64,000 nt of DNA, from assembly GCA_032622095.1 (NCBI GenBank), contig CP136067.1, positions 63,066,893-63,130,892 of the forward strand. The letters are read 5' to 3'. The notes beneath the pieces were generated by a model. That model was not told the DNA's origin. It searched no databases and saw nothing but the letters and a program-made list of their open reading frames with translations. The translations under genes were made by a program, and so were the position numbers. This DNA comes from Siphonodentalium dalli. Taxonomy: Eukaryota > Mollusca > Scaphopoda > Gadilida > Siphonodentaliidae. Below, piece after piece: positions 1 to 12,170 of this stretch (the first letter of the stretch is position 1; every line of letters begins with the position of its first letter).

Positions 1-1518
1 CAAGCGGGTAATAACCTATACTTATTAACTGCATTAAACACAAAGGTGACAGACTGTTCAGACTTCACTTCAGTATTGTAAATCATGAGACATGTTAACA
101 GACGGTATATAAGTTTTGTTATATTCTAGTGAATCATGCTGATAGTCTTTGTGCCACATGAGGTTGGTGTTTTATTTCTCTGGCTTATACCTGTTCTAAT
201 TCAGACCTAGCTGTTATTGTTTTGAGGAGGGATAATCTTTAGTATAGTCAAACCGAGGTTTCTGATCAACTTAGATTTTAACCCTTTCTTTATCTAAATG
301 TTCCGATAATAAGTTCATCAAAATGGCAGAGGTTGTTTGTTGCACTTATTTTCTTCACATTGAATTCCCACCGATTAATTGGCATCCTTTCGCACTTGTA
401 TATCTGTTGTCTCTTTATTTTTTCATAATATCCCTCCTGATGAATAATATACCTTGCCAGTATATACTTTTATAATGATTGGCATAATCCATTCAGTAAA
501 GAAAGGGTTAATTTTTAAATCTGACCTGGGTGGAGGAAGCAGAGTTTATTAATGTGAATAGGAATCATTTTGTCTTGTGTGTGTTTGGTAAATTACAATT
601 TAATGACATGAATTAATGAAGAAACAGAAATGCTAAAGTTGAATGATCCATACCCATATTATCCTCAGTATTTGTTAAAAGAAAAGAAAAATGGTACATT
701 ATTCGTATTCAGATACTGCATTTTAAACAATGAAATGTGAAAAAATTAGGGGATAAACGTGCTGTCTTGTGTAATTTTTGAACGTTTATTGGTGGGTTTT
801 ATGATGGAAAATGCAGTTTTACAGGCACTGCAAGGAGCCAGTAAAACGGATATTTTTCATATAAAAACTCACCAATAAAGTTTCCAAAATCACACCAGAC
901 AGCATGATTATACCAATTTTAATTCACACCAACTGAAAAATTATGCTATAGACATGAGAAACTGCCAAAGAGTTGCTGAACTGGACATGATTGACAGTTT
1001 GCAAACAATCTATATCGTTTCCTCCTAGAAATTGTACACCACGCCACTACAGTAACAGACAGGCCATTGGCATTGCATTGCACTGTCATTATGTTATCAT
1101 GTCGACATCCTGCAATTGGTTTCGAAAGACTTGTTTCAAGTAAAATGGGTTGTCTGATTAATTCACGGAATCAATGCGATATGTGATTCAACCATTCTTC
1201 AAATTCCCCACTTTTTACATTGTGTCCCTAGCATGGACGAAGGTACTTCCGGGATAACCACGTAACAATTCAGATATTTTTTTTATCAGTGAGCAGGCAC
1301 CTAGTTTTATGCTTGCATCACGCTACGTAAAATCATATGATGACAGCTGGGCAACTGACCAATCAGTGCAGTGGAAATTGGATTTACGGTTAGCAGTGAA
1401 TGAGTGAATTAGAATATCTAGTTGATGTTAGTTAATTTCTAAAACAAGTTCAATGACCACAACATATTGCCAGGTCTCAGTGTGCTATATATGTGTATCA
1501 CTTGTGTACTTCTTGCAG
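1..1518. other. Intron or upstream sequence, no gene seen
   Basis: AT-rich sequence with stops in all frames. The earlier exons of module A (the DCxT start and the Y-C-x-M block) should lie upstream, but I could not find them here with a credible acceptor and donor, so they probably precede the window. The only structure seen is the palindromic element at 755-909. Confidence 0.5.
755..909. mobile_element. Foldback MITE (palindromic over its full length)
   Basis: The left half from 761 (GCTGTCTTGTGTAATTTT...) pairs with the right half ending at 903 (...AATCACACCAGACAGC). Pairing continues inward through TTTATTGGTG/CACCAATAAA and GTTTTACAGGC/GCCAGTAAAAC, leaving only a short centre near 834. 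Identity between arms is about 80 percent by eye. A TA on each side is a possible target duplication but is weak evidence in AT-rich DNA. Confidence 0.6.
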
Positions 1519-1624
1519 TTTCATATGTCCAGCCGATGAAATACTTTTGAATGGGAATCTTACATACTGGATTGATGGCAACAGAATGTCACACATTAAC
1601 TGGGGAGTCACTGATGATGGAAAG
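1519..1624 (+). CDS. Exon A1: Caspr-type fibrinogen-like module, W-rich loop
   Basis: The exon follows the acceptor ...CTTGCAG at 1518 and ends before GTATAT at 1625. Only one frame is open (one leading base, then 35 codons). The peptide starts F-I-C-P-A-D-E-I-L-L-N and contains L-T-Y-W-I-D-G-N and I-N-W-G. In Caspr proteins the corresponding stretch is a Cys, then a hydrophobic LLN, then a W-W-V loop just before the C-x-C-G motif, which is exactly what exon A2 supplies. The exon ends in phase 0 and A2 begins in phase 0. The preceding exon must end with two bases of a codon; it was not found. The exon is short, so the call rests on context and phase as much as on similarity. Confidence 0.75.
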
Positions 1625-2466
1625 GTATATAAATGAGAGGCTCAAAATGCAAACATGTTTCTGTTAAATATCGGACATACTCAACATACTTAGGTGATTT
1701 CAGGACATGTGTCAATTTGAGCCCTATACCATTTCCGGACCTACCATGTGTAGTCCATTCCAAACTTTTTTCGCGAGAATTGTCTGTTAAGATCCATCAA
1801 GCTGTTTCTTATGTGAATGACTTCTTGACTGCCGCGTGTGATGTTGAAACACAAATATAAAGTAACCAAAACTGTCCAAACAATGTTGACTTTCTTGAGA
1901 CATGAACTATTTGCACGATTGTTTTTTTCATTGGAAAAGACTATATTCTGGTGATTGAATTTGATGCTCATGACTAGATATTATTAGGTATTTCTGGGAC
2001 ATAATAATATCTCAATTGATGCAACAATGATATCATGCAGTGGTTGCAGTCCACAGGGATTTCATGGTTACCATGTAGCCGAACATTTCTAAAAATAGAT
2101 GATGTGTCTTTTATTTGTTGAATATCTCAACTGACATATTTGCTATCCGAATTATTTTTGGTGGATGCTACATTTTGTTGATTATTATTATATTTTGCCA
2201 TGTCTCATTGTTACACCTTGTATTAAACTGCAGTGCATTGGCTGAATAAACAATCGTGCATTCCCATGTACAATCTACATATATTATACAAGAATATAAA
2301 GAATAAATAACTTTCTAGTGTTTCTTATAGCATTCATCAAATAGCACTATTTACATGCAAATTATGACTCCATGTGCTGTTCCCCCTCAATGCTCTTCGA
2401 GTTGTTGTGATTAGGACTACAACATACATGTATTCCACCCTGCTGAATACTAGTTTGTGTTTCCAG
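1625..2466. other. Intron between exons A1 and A2
   Basis: 842 bp of AT-rich intron (GTATAT...TTCCAG). Short open frames on both strands within it have no recognisable content. The acceptor is preceded by a moderate pyrimidine tract. Confidence 0.6.
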
Positions 2467-2662
2467 TGCCCGTGTGGTGTTCTTGGAACCTGTCGGGATA
2501 GCGCTCATGAATGTAATTGTGATGGGACCTTCGGTGGCAGTGAGGATGCTGGAAAGATCATTCAGAAAGAGCTACTCCCCATATTATCATTTCATGATGG
2601 GAGTCCTACTGGAGATGCTCAGTGGTCTGTTGGTACACTCAAGTGTGCCAGTCGATCATTTG
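2467..2662 (+). CDS. Exon A2: C-terminal part of a Caspr-type fibrinogen-like module
   Basis: Acceptor TTCCAG at 2466, donor GTAAGT at 2663, 65 codons plus one base. The translation shows C-P-C-G at the start, then a Cys, C-N-C-D about 15 residues later, E-D-A-G, E-L-L-P-I, and W-S-V-G-T-L-K-C near the end. These match the conserved half of the fibrinogen-like domain of contactin-associated proteins (CxCG, CNCD, DSGxL, LPV, GxLxC). The four Cys of the first half would form the family's disulfides. The exon finishes in phase 1, as does the equivalent exon B3. The next in-phase exon (26329) begins with a D-F-Y-K-D-C start, so module A runs directly into module B. A longer open frame continues upstream to 2374 but lies before the acceptor and has no family similarity. 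Confidence 0.85.
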
Positions 2663-3500
2663 GTAAGTCTACATCTGCAGCAAGAACTTTCAAAGAAGTT
2701 ACAAACATTGGAATTGCATGGTCTATCAAATTGTAAGCAAAATGCAGATAGTGATTTCAAAGATATTCACTGTAAGACCTTCCATTGGAAAAGAACCAGA
2801 TCTGAAATTCATCTGCCCAACAACCCAGCCAAAATTCTGCATTATTATGCAGACCTAGCCCATATATTCCCTACATATTACGGAAACACATAATCCTTGG
2901 GGGTATTATTTTCAACATTATAATTTGTGTTAAGAAAGTGAAGAGAAGCTTAAAGGGTAGGTCGCGACTATTTTGGTTATATGCGAGCATTTATGTAATT
3001 CAACTCCAAATAGTGACCCATTGCACAAGTCACTTCTTCAACACGACGGCTTTGTTTTGATACAGCGTGTCATCAAAGACGACATCACGGAAAAATATTT
3101 TTAAATCGGCAAAATCATGAAAAGCGACGTTCCGTACTTGTCACATCACAAGTTGAAGACTGCATTGTTTGTGTAACGTTGATTAAAATTGGTCACATCA
3201 ATCATGCATTTCGATGTTAAGCTGTTCTATTTGTGTGTTGTCTGTGACATTGCGATTTCAGATTTGCGATACACTGTCTACCATACATATCGACAGTTGA
3301 CCGAGATTGAACTGTCATACTTGTTGATCAAATGTAACAGATCCAACAAATGCTGGCAACAATGTTACATTCTAGAAATAATTTGGATGGTGCAGAGAGA
3401 TAGTAGCACTACTCTCGATCTAGATCCTAATAATAGCAGGGGTAAAATAAAAGTGCAGGGAGTACGGGTCACTATTAATAATACAGGGGCGATTTGTCAT
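2663..3500. other. Start of the 23.7-kb intron, no gene seen
   Basis: AT-rich intron sequence after the donor GTAAGT. No repeat with a second copy in the window was recognised here. Confidence 0.5.
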
Positions 3501-3990
3501 ACCTTTGGTCAGATCATGAAATTTGTCATGGATGTTGACAATGACATGTAGATGGGAACGAGTCATTTTGGGGTCATTCGGCCAAAAAACATGGTCGCCA
3601 GCAACCATCTTGGATTTTACTCTTTGCATGACTAAATCCTGCAAAATGGTGTGATAATTACAAACTTTTCCGACTTCGTTTGCACACCTTGCAATTGTTG
3701 AAACTTCCATCATTTCCAATGTACATGTAGGACTGCTGTAAATTCTTACATATAGAGCTGGCTTTGTTTGTTTTTTTAATTTTATTTTTCGTTTGTAAAT
3801 TTTGTCGCTATATATACTATATTTATTCATCAAGAAATCTTTCTACTCCAGTTTCTCAAGAACAAAGGGTGCCAAGACATTAAACCGAGGGCAAACGGGT
3901 GCGGCAGTACCTTTGGTCGGATCATTATAAAATTTGTCATGTCTGTTGACATTGACACATGTCGAGTTAACTGTGACTAAATCCAGAGCC
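3500..3990. repeat. Copy of the ~154-bp GATGGGAACGAGTC satellite interrupted by repeat R260
   Basis: Satellite sequence (end of one monomer, then GATGGGAACGAGTCATTTTG from 3552) runs to the stretch GACTAAATCCT at 3640. It is then broken by the 268-bp repeat R260 and resumes with ACCTTTGGTCGGATCATTAT at 3909. Compared with intact monomers at 13.1-13.4 kb, about 21 bp (TTGGCAC...GGTCGT) are missing at the junction. Insertion with a small deletion is one explanation. Confidence 0.7.
3641..3908. repeat. Repeat R260, copy 1
   Basis: 268-bp block from GCAAAATGGTGTGATAA to CAAACGGGTGCGGCAGT. It is nearly identical and in the same orientation as 7178-7441. It includes a T-rich run followed by GTCGCTATATATACTATATT. 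No inverted ends or coding capacity seen. Confidence 0.8.
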
Positions 3991-4349
3991 ATCTGAACCT
4001 CAGTCCAGCCTAATATACACCATAAAACTGTCTTTTTCATTGCAAGTTTATAATTTTAAATTTTAAATTCAAAGTTTAACTTTAAAAAAATTTTAATTTA
4101 ATTTTTATGATTTAAAAAAAACCCTGAATCTGAAATGATAAATAAACGAAATTAAAAGTTTTAAAACCTAACTTACATTTAAAAAGGAAGACAGGTAGCA
4201 AGACACTCTTTTTAGGTATGGTAACTGGTAGCAAACTAATCTTCCGAAAATTTTCTGAGTTTTCTCCGCCAAAACTCAGCTATAATATTTTGGTCGGCAT
4301 CTATGAACCGACAAAATAGGAACCAAACAAATATACCGTTCCAGTATAA

Positions 4350-5790
4350 GAAGTATTAAATAGTTTGCTGATGACTGAGAATATCCCAACCGCACCCACA
4401 CCCAGGTCTGGTAAATTGAAAATAAATCAAAGTTCCCGTGGATATATTTTCGATTCGAAAACGGCTATATGTCGGGAGAATATAGCTCTATAATATCCAA
4501 TAAATAGAATCATATGCTGTGACTTAATATTTCAAGATATAACGGTTTCAAAGTGAAACGTTCTGACAGCCGCGCGAGCCTTGTGTATAAGAAGTATTAA
4601 ATAGTTTGCCGATGACTGTGAATATACCAACCGCACCCACACCCAGGTCTGGTAAATTGAAAATAAATCAAAGTTCCTGTGGATATATTTTCGATTCGAA
4701 AATGGCTATATGTCGGGAGAATATAGCTCTATAATATCCAATAAATAGAATCATATGCTGTGACTTAATATTTCAAGATATAACGGTTTCAAAGTGAAAC
4801 GTTCTGACAGCCGCGCGAGCCTTGTGTATAAGAAGTATTAAATAGTTTGCTGATGACTGAGAATATCCCAACCGCACCCACACCCAGGTCTGGTAAATTG
4901 AAAATAAATCAAAGTTCCCGTGGATATATTTTCGATTCGAAAACGGCTATATGTCGGGAGAATATAGCTCTATAATATCCAATAAATAGAATCATATGCT
5001 GTGACTTAATATTTCAAGATATAACGGTTTCAAAGTGAAACGTTCTGACAGCCGCGCGAGCCTTGTGTATAAGAAGTATTAAATAGTTTGCCGATGACTG
5101 TGAATATACCAACCGCACCCACACCCAGGTCTGGTAAATTGAAAATAAATCAAAGTTCCTGTGGATATATTTTCGATTCGAAAATGGCTATATGTCGGGA
5201 GAATATAGCTCTATAATATCCAATAAATAGAATCATATGCTGTGACTTAATATTTCAAGATATAACGGTTTCAAAGTGAAACGTTCTGACAGCCGCGCGA
5301 GCCTTGTGTATAAGAAGTATTAAATAGTTTGCCGATGACTGTGAATATACCAACCGCACCCACACCCAGGTCTGGTAAATTGAAAATAAATCAAAGTTCC
5401 TGTGGATATATTTTCGATTCGAAAATGGCTATATGTCGGGAGAATATAGCTCTATAATATCCAATAAATAGAATCATATGCTGTGACTTAATATTTCAAG
5501 ATATAACGGTTTCAAAGTGAAACGTTCTGACAGCCGCGCGAGCCTTGTGTATAAGAAGTATTAAATAGTTTGCCGATGACTGTGAATATACCAACCGCAC
5601 CCACACCCAGGTCTGGTAAATTGAAAATAAATCAAAGTTCCCGTGGATATATTTTCGATTGGAAAACGGCTATATGTCGGGAGAATATAGCTCTATAATA
5701 TCCAATAAAGATATTCATATGGGCTGACTAAATATTTCACGATATAGCGGATTCGGGGTGAAGCATTCTGGGCAGCCGCGCGAGCGAATT
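4350..5790. repeat. 241-bp tandem satellite, six copies
   Basis: GAAGTATTAAATAGTTTGC recurs at 4350, 4591, 4832, 5073, 5314 and 5555, a constant spacing of 241 bp. Two monomer types exist. Type A has GCTGATGACTGAGAATATCC, TTCCCGTGG and GAAAACGGC. Type B has GCCGATGACTGTGAATATAC, TTCCTGTGG and GAAAATGGC. The order is A, B, A, B, B, then a hybrid. The last copy diverges from about 5708 onward. An AT-rich stretch (4050-4140) precedes the array. Confidence 0.95.
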
Positions 5791-7177
5791 GGTGTGACTG
5801 TGCTCGAATGTGGTTTTGTGTTTGTATGGCGCGAATGTATACATGTGCGGTGATGAATAAGTGCTTTAGTATATATTTCTATATCTTTGTTCTCATTTTT
5901 TTTGGGGTTATGGTATGTTCATGTTTTGCTTATGTTTCTTTAATTTGTTTCAATGTATTCTTGTAATAATCTTCTACCAAGGAGGAATTAAAGACATATA
6001 TATATTAAAAAAGAAGTCCGTGTGACAGGCTAATTACCTTACGCCATGTTAAAAATAGCTTTACCAGGCCCAGTCCGTTGGCGGTAGATCAAAGGTTATG
6101 TCGCCGCAGTCTGCTGTCTGGCATGTGGGTAAAGTTACGTAATCATGTGACACATCGAAAAATAAGCTGATACTATATATCGCATTTTTTTTATTTCATT
6201 AAACTTCAGCTTTTGACAAAAACGAAATGTACCAAGTGTATAATTGGAATCCGCGGTTGTGGTTTGAGACTTCAATGGCTCGAATCCGTTGATAAATACG
6301 GAAATTACCCATGTGCATGTATAAATAAAAATATAATCTACACCCGAAATTAGAAAGAACTGAATTCATACAATTAGCGATAAAAACATGTTCATGCACG
6401 ATCGTTTGTGCATTGTTTATAGGAAATACATGGTTTTGGGTTCCGTTTGCATTGAACGAACTAAAGCGTTAAATTGTCGTTTTGGAAACTAATTCAATTA
6501 TATTTTGCTGATTTTCTAAAAAATATAATTCGTTTGATAACTTTGTTTTGCTGCGTCATAATTGTTTTTATCGTTTTATTGGCTAATTGCAATTCTGTTT
6601 TTCCTTTAAAAATAACAATACAATTTAACATTTTATACATCGAATAATAAACGGTGATTAATTTGCCAGGGTGCCCTGCCCATGCTCCCACAGGCTGAGA
6701 TATGAAAGGAATATGGAGAGCTAATTAATTACTGGTTGTATGCTGGAGTCACCGTATGGTATAAAGCCAGTGCGGTTCACACCAAGGCGCCCCGCATTAG
6801 TGCTGGGAGTATATTTTAGTCACAGATAACTTGACATGATATAGGCGATATTTTGGTGATGTCACAAGTCACGTATCCAAACATCAACAAACCAGCTGGT
6901 AGGCAGAAAGATGGAATCGCAGTGGATTCTCATGGAAGATATGATCGCGTGTTTGATAACCTATGAATAAAAACCAAAATGAAACGGTAAAAACAAATTC
7001 AGGAAATACATGTAGTTGTTGTGTTATTGGATGTTCCAATAGACTCGAACATGTTCAGAATAAGATAGGATTGGATAGAAAATATATGACACGCTGAAAT
7101 ATTGTGAGTGACAGATATATGAAATTATAATCAAAGAATAAAAGATCGACCTTTGTTTTGAAAGTTTAAATTTTATC
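5791..7177. other. Intronic sequence, no gene seen
   Basis: Mostly unique AT-rich sequence. Open frames here are short and lack recognisable motifs. Confidence 0.5.
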
Positions 7178-7441
7178 GCAAAATGGTGTGATAATAACTT
7201 TTCCGACTTCGTTTGCACACATTGCAATTGTTGAAACTTCAATTATTTCCAATGTACATGTAGGACTGCTGTAAATTCTTACATATAGAGCTGGCTTTGT
7301 TTGTTTTTTTAATTTTATTTTTCGTTTGGATATTTTGTCGCTATATATACTATATTTATTCATCTAGAAATCGTTCTACTCCCGTTTCTCAAGAACAAAG
7401 GGCGCCAAGACATTAAACCGAGGGCAAACGGGTGCAGCAGT
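7178..7441. repeat. Repeat R260, copy 2
   Basis: Second copy of the block at 3641-3908, same orientation, a few indels and substitutions. Here it is flanked by unrelated sequence, so the two ends shared with copy 1 mark the true borders of the repeat. Confidence 0.8.
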
Positions 7442-8168
7442 GCACGTTTTCCTGCCCATGGCATAATTCAGATTCTGTGGTGAAGCATTAGTGATAGAGC
7501 AAAAGCTAACGACCTATCAGTCAAATAATATTTTAGTGACAAATATTTTGTTCATAGCGTTAAAATAGTCTATGAAATGAGAAATTGAGTAAATGTTTCC
7601 TTTAATAAATTTCAACTTTGAAACCAATAAACAAATGTACTTGCCACAAAATGACTTACTCGAGTAATTGTTTAAGTATGGAACAATACAGAGCATTTAT
7701 TGTTAGTATATTGCCGATATCGCTGGATATCGTACGAATAAAGAGGGTGTATCTCACTTTTTGTGAAACGAATTGGAAAATTACTGACTGATTGGCAATT
7801 TATTTTTATTTTTCACCGACGTATCTTATATCTCCTTTGAAATTACGTATACAGACTTTGGAAGTTCAAACGGTACAATATAGGTGAATTAAACTAAGCC
7901 TCAATCGAAAAAAAAATATCGGGTATTTGCCACTCATGCATGATCCATGTCATATATTTGGCTCAGTGAAAGCGAGACAAAATTATATTCGGCATTATGC
8001 AAATTAATGAGACTTTAAATTAATGCATATAAATGGAGAATTTGACAATGTGAATGGGCAAAATTACAACAAAGACAACTGAATACATAAACTTGATGAT
8101 GCTTGGTTCGTATATATATTGGATTATCCGAGCGAAGTTACCAAATACAAAACAATAACAACCGCAGT
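7442..8168. other. Intronic sequence, no gene seen
   Basis: AT-rich; no repeat pairing or exon recognised. Confidence 0.5.
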
Positions 8169-11100
8169 AATATTTCGGTCAGAATTATCCCCTTCTAGCA
8201 TAATAAACTCGCCTGTGGTGGAGCGTAGCGAAACCATCCAATCAGATTAAAGCAATTTAATCGCCCCATGCGCTTGACGGTATGCCATGGTTTCGAAAGG
8301 ATTTACATTCAGTGCTTTCGACTTGTGTCGAACATGTTCGATATTTATATCGAATATCTATAGACACCTAGCCTATAGAGACATACAGCAATGTTAGGCT
8401 GTAATAATGTCGAACTCTCCAATTCGGAAACTGAATAATGGCCGAGGGATATATACACTATATATATAGCGGCATGTTTATATGATGGTATAAACATTAT
8501 CGTCTCTCAAGAGACATACAGCTAATATGGTAGGCTGTTAACGTGTCACATACTCCTTTTCGGACATTGAATAATTGCTGAAGGAGATATAGCCATAGCA
8601 GCATGCAAAGCCGACATATTATACGGTGAACCAAATCGTCTTCCGAGACAAACAACAACAATCTTAGACACCCAGTCTAAAGAGCTGAACACATTGTATT
8701 CGTATAAACACACGGGTGTGTCATGAAGGTAAGTATTCAGGCACGAGAACAGACATTGTGAAGATGACTCTGCGAAGACATAATTCAGGTCACAATGTCC
8801 AATGGGACGGACCGAGATTTTATGGACTCGTATCATATACCAATCATACGTCATCAGAGGGGCGTGATATATTTGGTATATTGTCAAAACTCTATCTATA
8901 TTCATCTGATATTGTTGAGTTTTCGTTAAAAGTCTTCAACTGGTCTGTTACTACATGTATGCTATGCAGTAACATAATTCGGTGATTCAGTGACGTGACG
9001 TTATAAAGTCAATGGGAAAAATGATAATCATAGTCTCATTGTGTATGCATGTGATAGACACATTAGTCATTGACATTTAGTGTACAGTTATACCAAGGGC
9101 CTATAGTAGGGATCTGGATGCACGTATACGTAATCTTTATAGATATCAGTCCTTTCAAGTAATGTTTTCTTGGTTACGTTATCAGCACATGAACACGTGG
9201 TTTTCATAATCAATTCAAAACATGTGCGCATGACGATACGACTTTACACAGGACAAGTTTTCAGTGGGATCTCAGAATGCATGGTCTGCTACTTTCAAGG
9301 TTTAGGGGAGGTTTATATTAGAACCACCTCGCGGATCATAATTAGCATCGATTACTGGTGTCAATGATATACATTGGTACACTTTGTTCCGATCCAAACG
9401 AGCGCAATGATTTCCTAATCACAGGCGATGACCTGATTTGGAAAAATCGTTGGGGAAATAGAACCTGGCCTTGTTGGTATGCGATCTACACATACGGGAC
9501 AGCCCGTTTAAAAACAGTTTCTGTACATATTTTTATTCAGCAATTGTTTTTCAAGTCTGTTCAGCTAAGGAAACTGAACGAGCATAGACAATCGCAGACA
9601 AATTACAACCAAAATTGATCGAGCGAAAGTCGCGCATAAAGTGTTTAGAGGTTATCATACTGGACTACCCGAACTTTAAACTCTTTGGCGACAAGTTCTG
9701 AAGAGCGCGTTCCTATAGGTGTGTCGCAGAACGGCAGAACATCAGAAACCAAATACAGTTGTATCATAAATGCTATAGTCCATCTCATATTATCATGCTA
9801 TCCGACCCACGTGTAGTAGAATGATTCGTTGCGACTACATGGTCGGGTCCAAGACTAATTTTCAAAACGAAAACCTTTGCATCTAGTACCAGTTGTGTAT
9901 ACAGGTATAAATGAAAGGGGGTCACCTCATTTTCATTACATTCATTATTAAATATAAAGGCAATTTAGTATTAACCATTCATTTCTAAATCTGAAATATT
10001 CTACACAGACTAATTCCAGAATATAGTTGGAATTTTTGTTTTACAGCAGAGTTGGCCTGGTCTAAAAATGGAATGCGACCGGGACATTTTCGTAATGAAA
10101 TAATATTAACACTGTGTTAGTGGGAAGGAAATCGAGACCAGTAAATCATATTTCTGTTCTTCACACATGGAGAATCTTGTCGACAGAAGCGTTCCTTTTG
10201 ACTGAATTCGTTCACTCAAGGTTTCGGTTATGGAATACAAACTTTCATTATGTGTGGTCAAATCGTATACTAACATTATTTATTCCTGAAGACAGCATGT
10301 ATTATACATAAACACCTACATGTAACTCTGAATATAGTGCAGGGTACTTGACAGGTACTTGACTGCAATTTTTTGCATTCTCCTATACTGTAAAGCCAAC
10401 ATGTGAATTAAATTGTCTATAGGCCCATGACTGAGAATCATACAACAAAATGCTTGTAGGAATTATCTCAATATGGAATGTTTTCATACCCAATTGCAAT
10501 TGCATATTTGGGACAGGATAGGGTCACATGTATTTTAATGGTGTTGATCCTAAACTGCATTCACACAATATTGCAGAGGGAATCAGCTTCTTATTTCTTG
10601 ATCAAGCACCAAGTCACTATAATGCCAAAGGCAAGTAGGTTTCACTGGACATGACCGAGATCTAACAGGCCTTAAAAATACATAAAACTTGGGTGAGAAT
10701 CAAAATATAACTTTTCTATACAGCGAACCGGCTTATTTTATGCGAATCACGCTAAGATTGGTGATTCTGATTCTCGTCAGAAGTTAAGCCTGAAGATCAT
10801 ATTAGATTTGAAGGCACAAATGTGGGTGCAAATGCAAGTGTGTGAACGTCTTGACCAATAGAGAGCAGACATTCATTACATTAGAGAGGACTTGATTATC
10901 GCGCTCATCAGATTTTGCATATAAAGTCACCAATATGCTATTACTTAATCCATGGTTGTGCAAACAAATATGCCAGTGTCTCTCTCTTTTGAGCGATCAT
11001 TACGTGATGATCCTATAGTCAATTGTAAAATGCATTATATTAGTATATATGCCAAGACAGTTGTCAGGATGTGTCCAACATGGGAAAGACATACCCACTG

Positions 11101-11828
11101 GAGTACATTGTAGATCGATCTATGATGGCTACACCTGGGTCTTTATGAATTCCTGTTACTTGGCAACCAGCACTAGTATTAGTGGATTGCTCAGTATGAT
11201 ATTTGGTGAAATATTATTAGGAAGCTGGGATGTGTTGGAGAAGAACCAACACCATCGTTATAAAGTTATTCCGAAATTTTCAATCAAAATTCTGGCGAGT
11301 CGCCATCAAGGTTTTAAGGATTGAACCTATATATATATACATGTAATATACATGTATATATTGTCTACTGGTGATGATGGCATATCACTTGAGGGGCAAG
11401 TGGCCCTAGTATTACATGTACATAAGATGAAGATTCATATGTACATAGATGGGGAATACAAGGGGAACTCGGGTAAAGTTTAGTGAGTCTTTAGTTGCAG
11501 TATTATTGACTCTGTTACTTTCCCACCTCCTTGTTAGGGCTTTGGAATCTGTAGTATTTCTGACCGAAATATTATTAAGGAAGTTAAGTAAAAATGACAA
11601 ATTTGAAAACTCAAATTTAAGTTTTACGAATATGCCCACCCATCCTCCCCGCTGGGAGTCAATAATACTTTCCAGAATGGCGGCTTCTTATAGCGCCAGA
11701 AGGAAAGTGACGATCCACTCACAAGCTGTGGGGTGATTAAATTGCTTTAATCTGATTGGATGGTTTCGCTACGCTCCACCACAGGCGAGTTTATTATGCT
11801 AGAAGGGGATAATTCTGACCGAAATATT
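8169..11828. mobile_element. Candidate 3.66-kb DNA transposon with 99-bp inverted ends
   Basis: 8169-8267 (AATATTTCGGTCAGAATTAT ...) is almost perfectly repeated in inverted orientation at 11730-11828 (... ATAATTCTGACCGAAATATT). The arms include CTCGCCTGTGGTGGAGCG and ATCCAATCAGATTAAAGC. The interior has several small open frames (for example 9358-9618 plus and 11049-11324 plus) but none resembles a transposase. No clear target duplication was found. It may be non-autonomous, or two separate copies of one short repeat that happen to be inverted. Confidence 0.6.
8379..8650. repeat. Degenerate ~135-bp tandem duplication
   Basis: GAGACATACAGCAATGTTAG ... CTCTC (8379-8508) is followed by a diverged copy GAGACATACAGCTAATATGG ... 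CCGAGAC (8511-8648). Shared landmarks are the GTAGGCTGT/GTTAGGCTGT, CGGA...TGAATAAT and GGTATAAAC/GGTGAACC segments. Confidence 0.6.
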
Positions 11829-11871
11829 ATTTATATCAGTTATTCGTAAAACTTAAATTTGAGTTTTCAAT
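11600..11871. repeat. Short inverted repeat inside and across the right end of the 3.66-kb element
   Basis: TTGAAAACTCAAATTTAAGT plus TTTACGAATA near 11600-11630 is inverted at about 11840-11871. Each copy has GACCGAAATATTATT beside it, so the sequence is related to the outer tip of the 3.66-kb element. This suggests nested insertion of a related palindromic element. Confidence 0.55.
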
Positions 11872-12170
11872 TTTCAATTGAATTTTTCATTATTTACAAA
11901 CAAATACATTGTGTGTACATGTGTTAATCTATACACAGCTGGCCATTGTTTATATCATTTGTGCCTACCAGCAATAATAGCATGTGTTCGCATGACATCA
12001 TTGTTTGTATACAAAGATATCGCCTATAGATGGGAACGAGTCATTTTGGGGTCATTTGGCAAAAATACATGGCTGCCAGTGGCCATCTTGGATTTCAAAA
12101 TTCAATCTATTAGCATGGGCTACAGGCTGTACTGTTTGTCTGATCATCATGAAATTGTCGCTTATGTTCG

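Noticed and set aside
9358-9618. Trp-rich 86-codon frame considered as an extra module exon
   Set aside because: It lacks the Cys spacing of the Caspr module and has no well-placed acceptor or donor.
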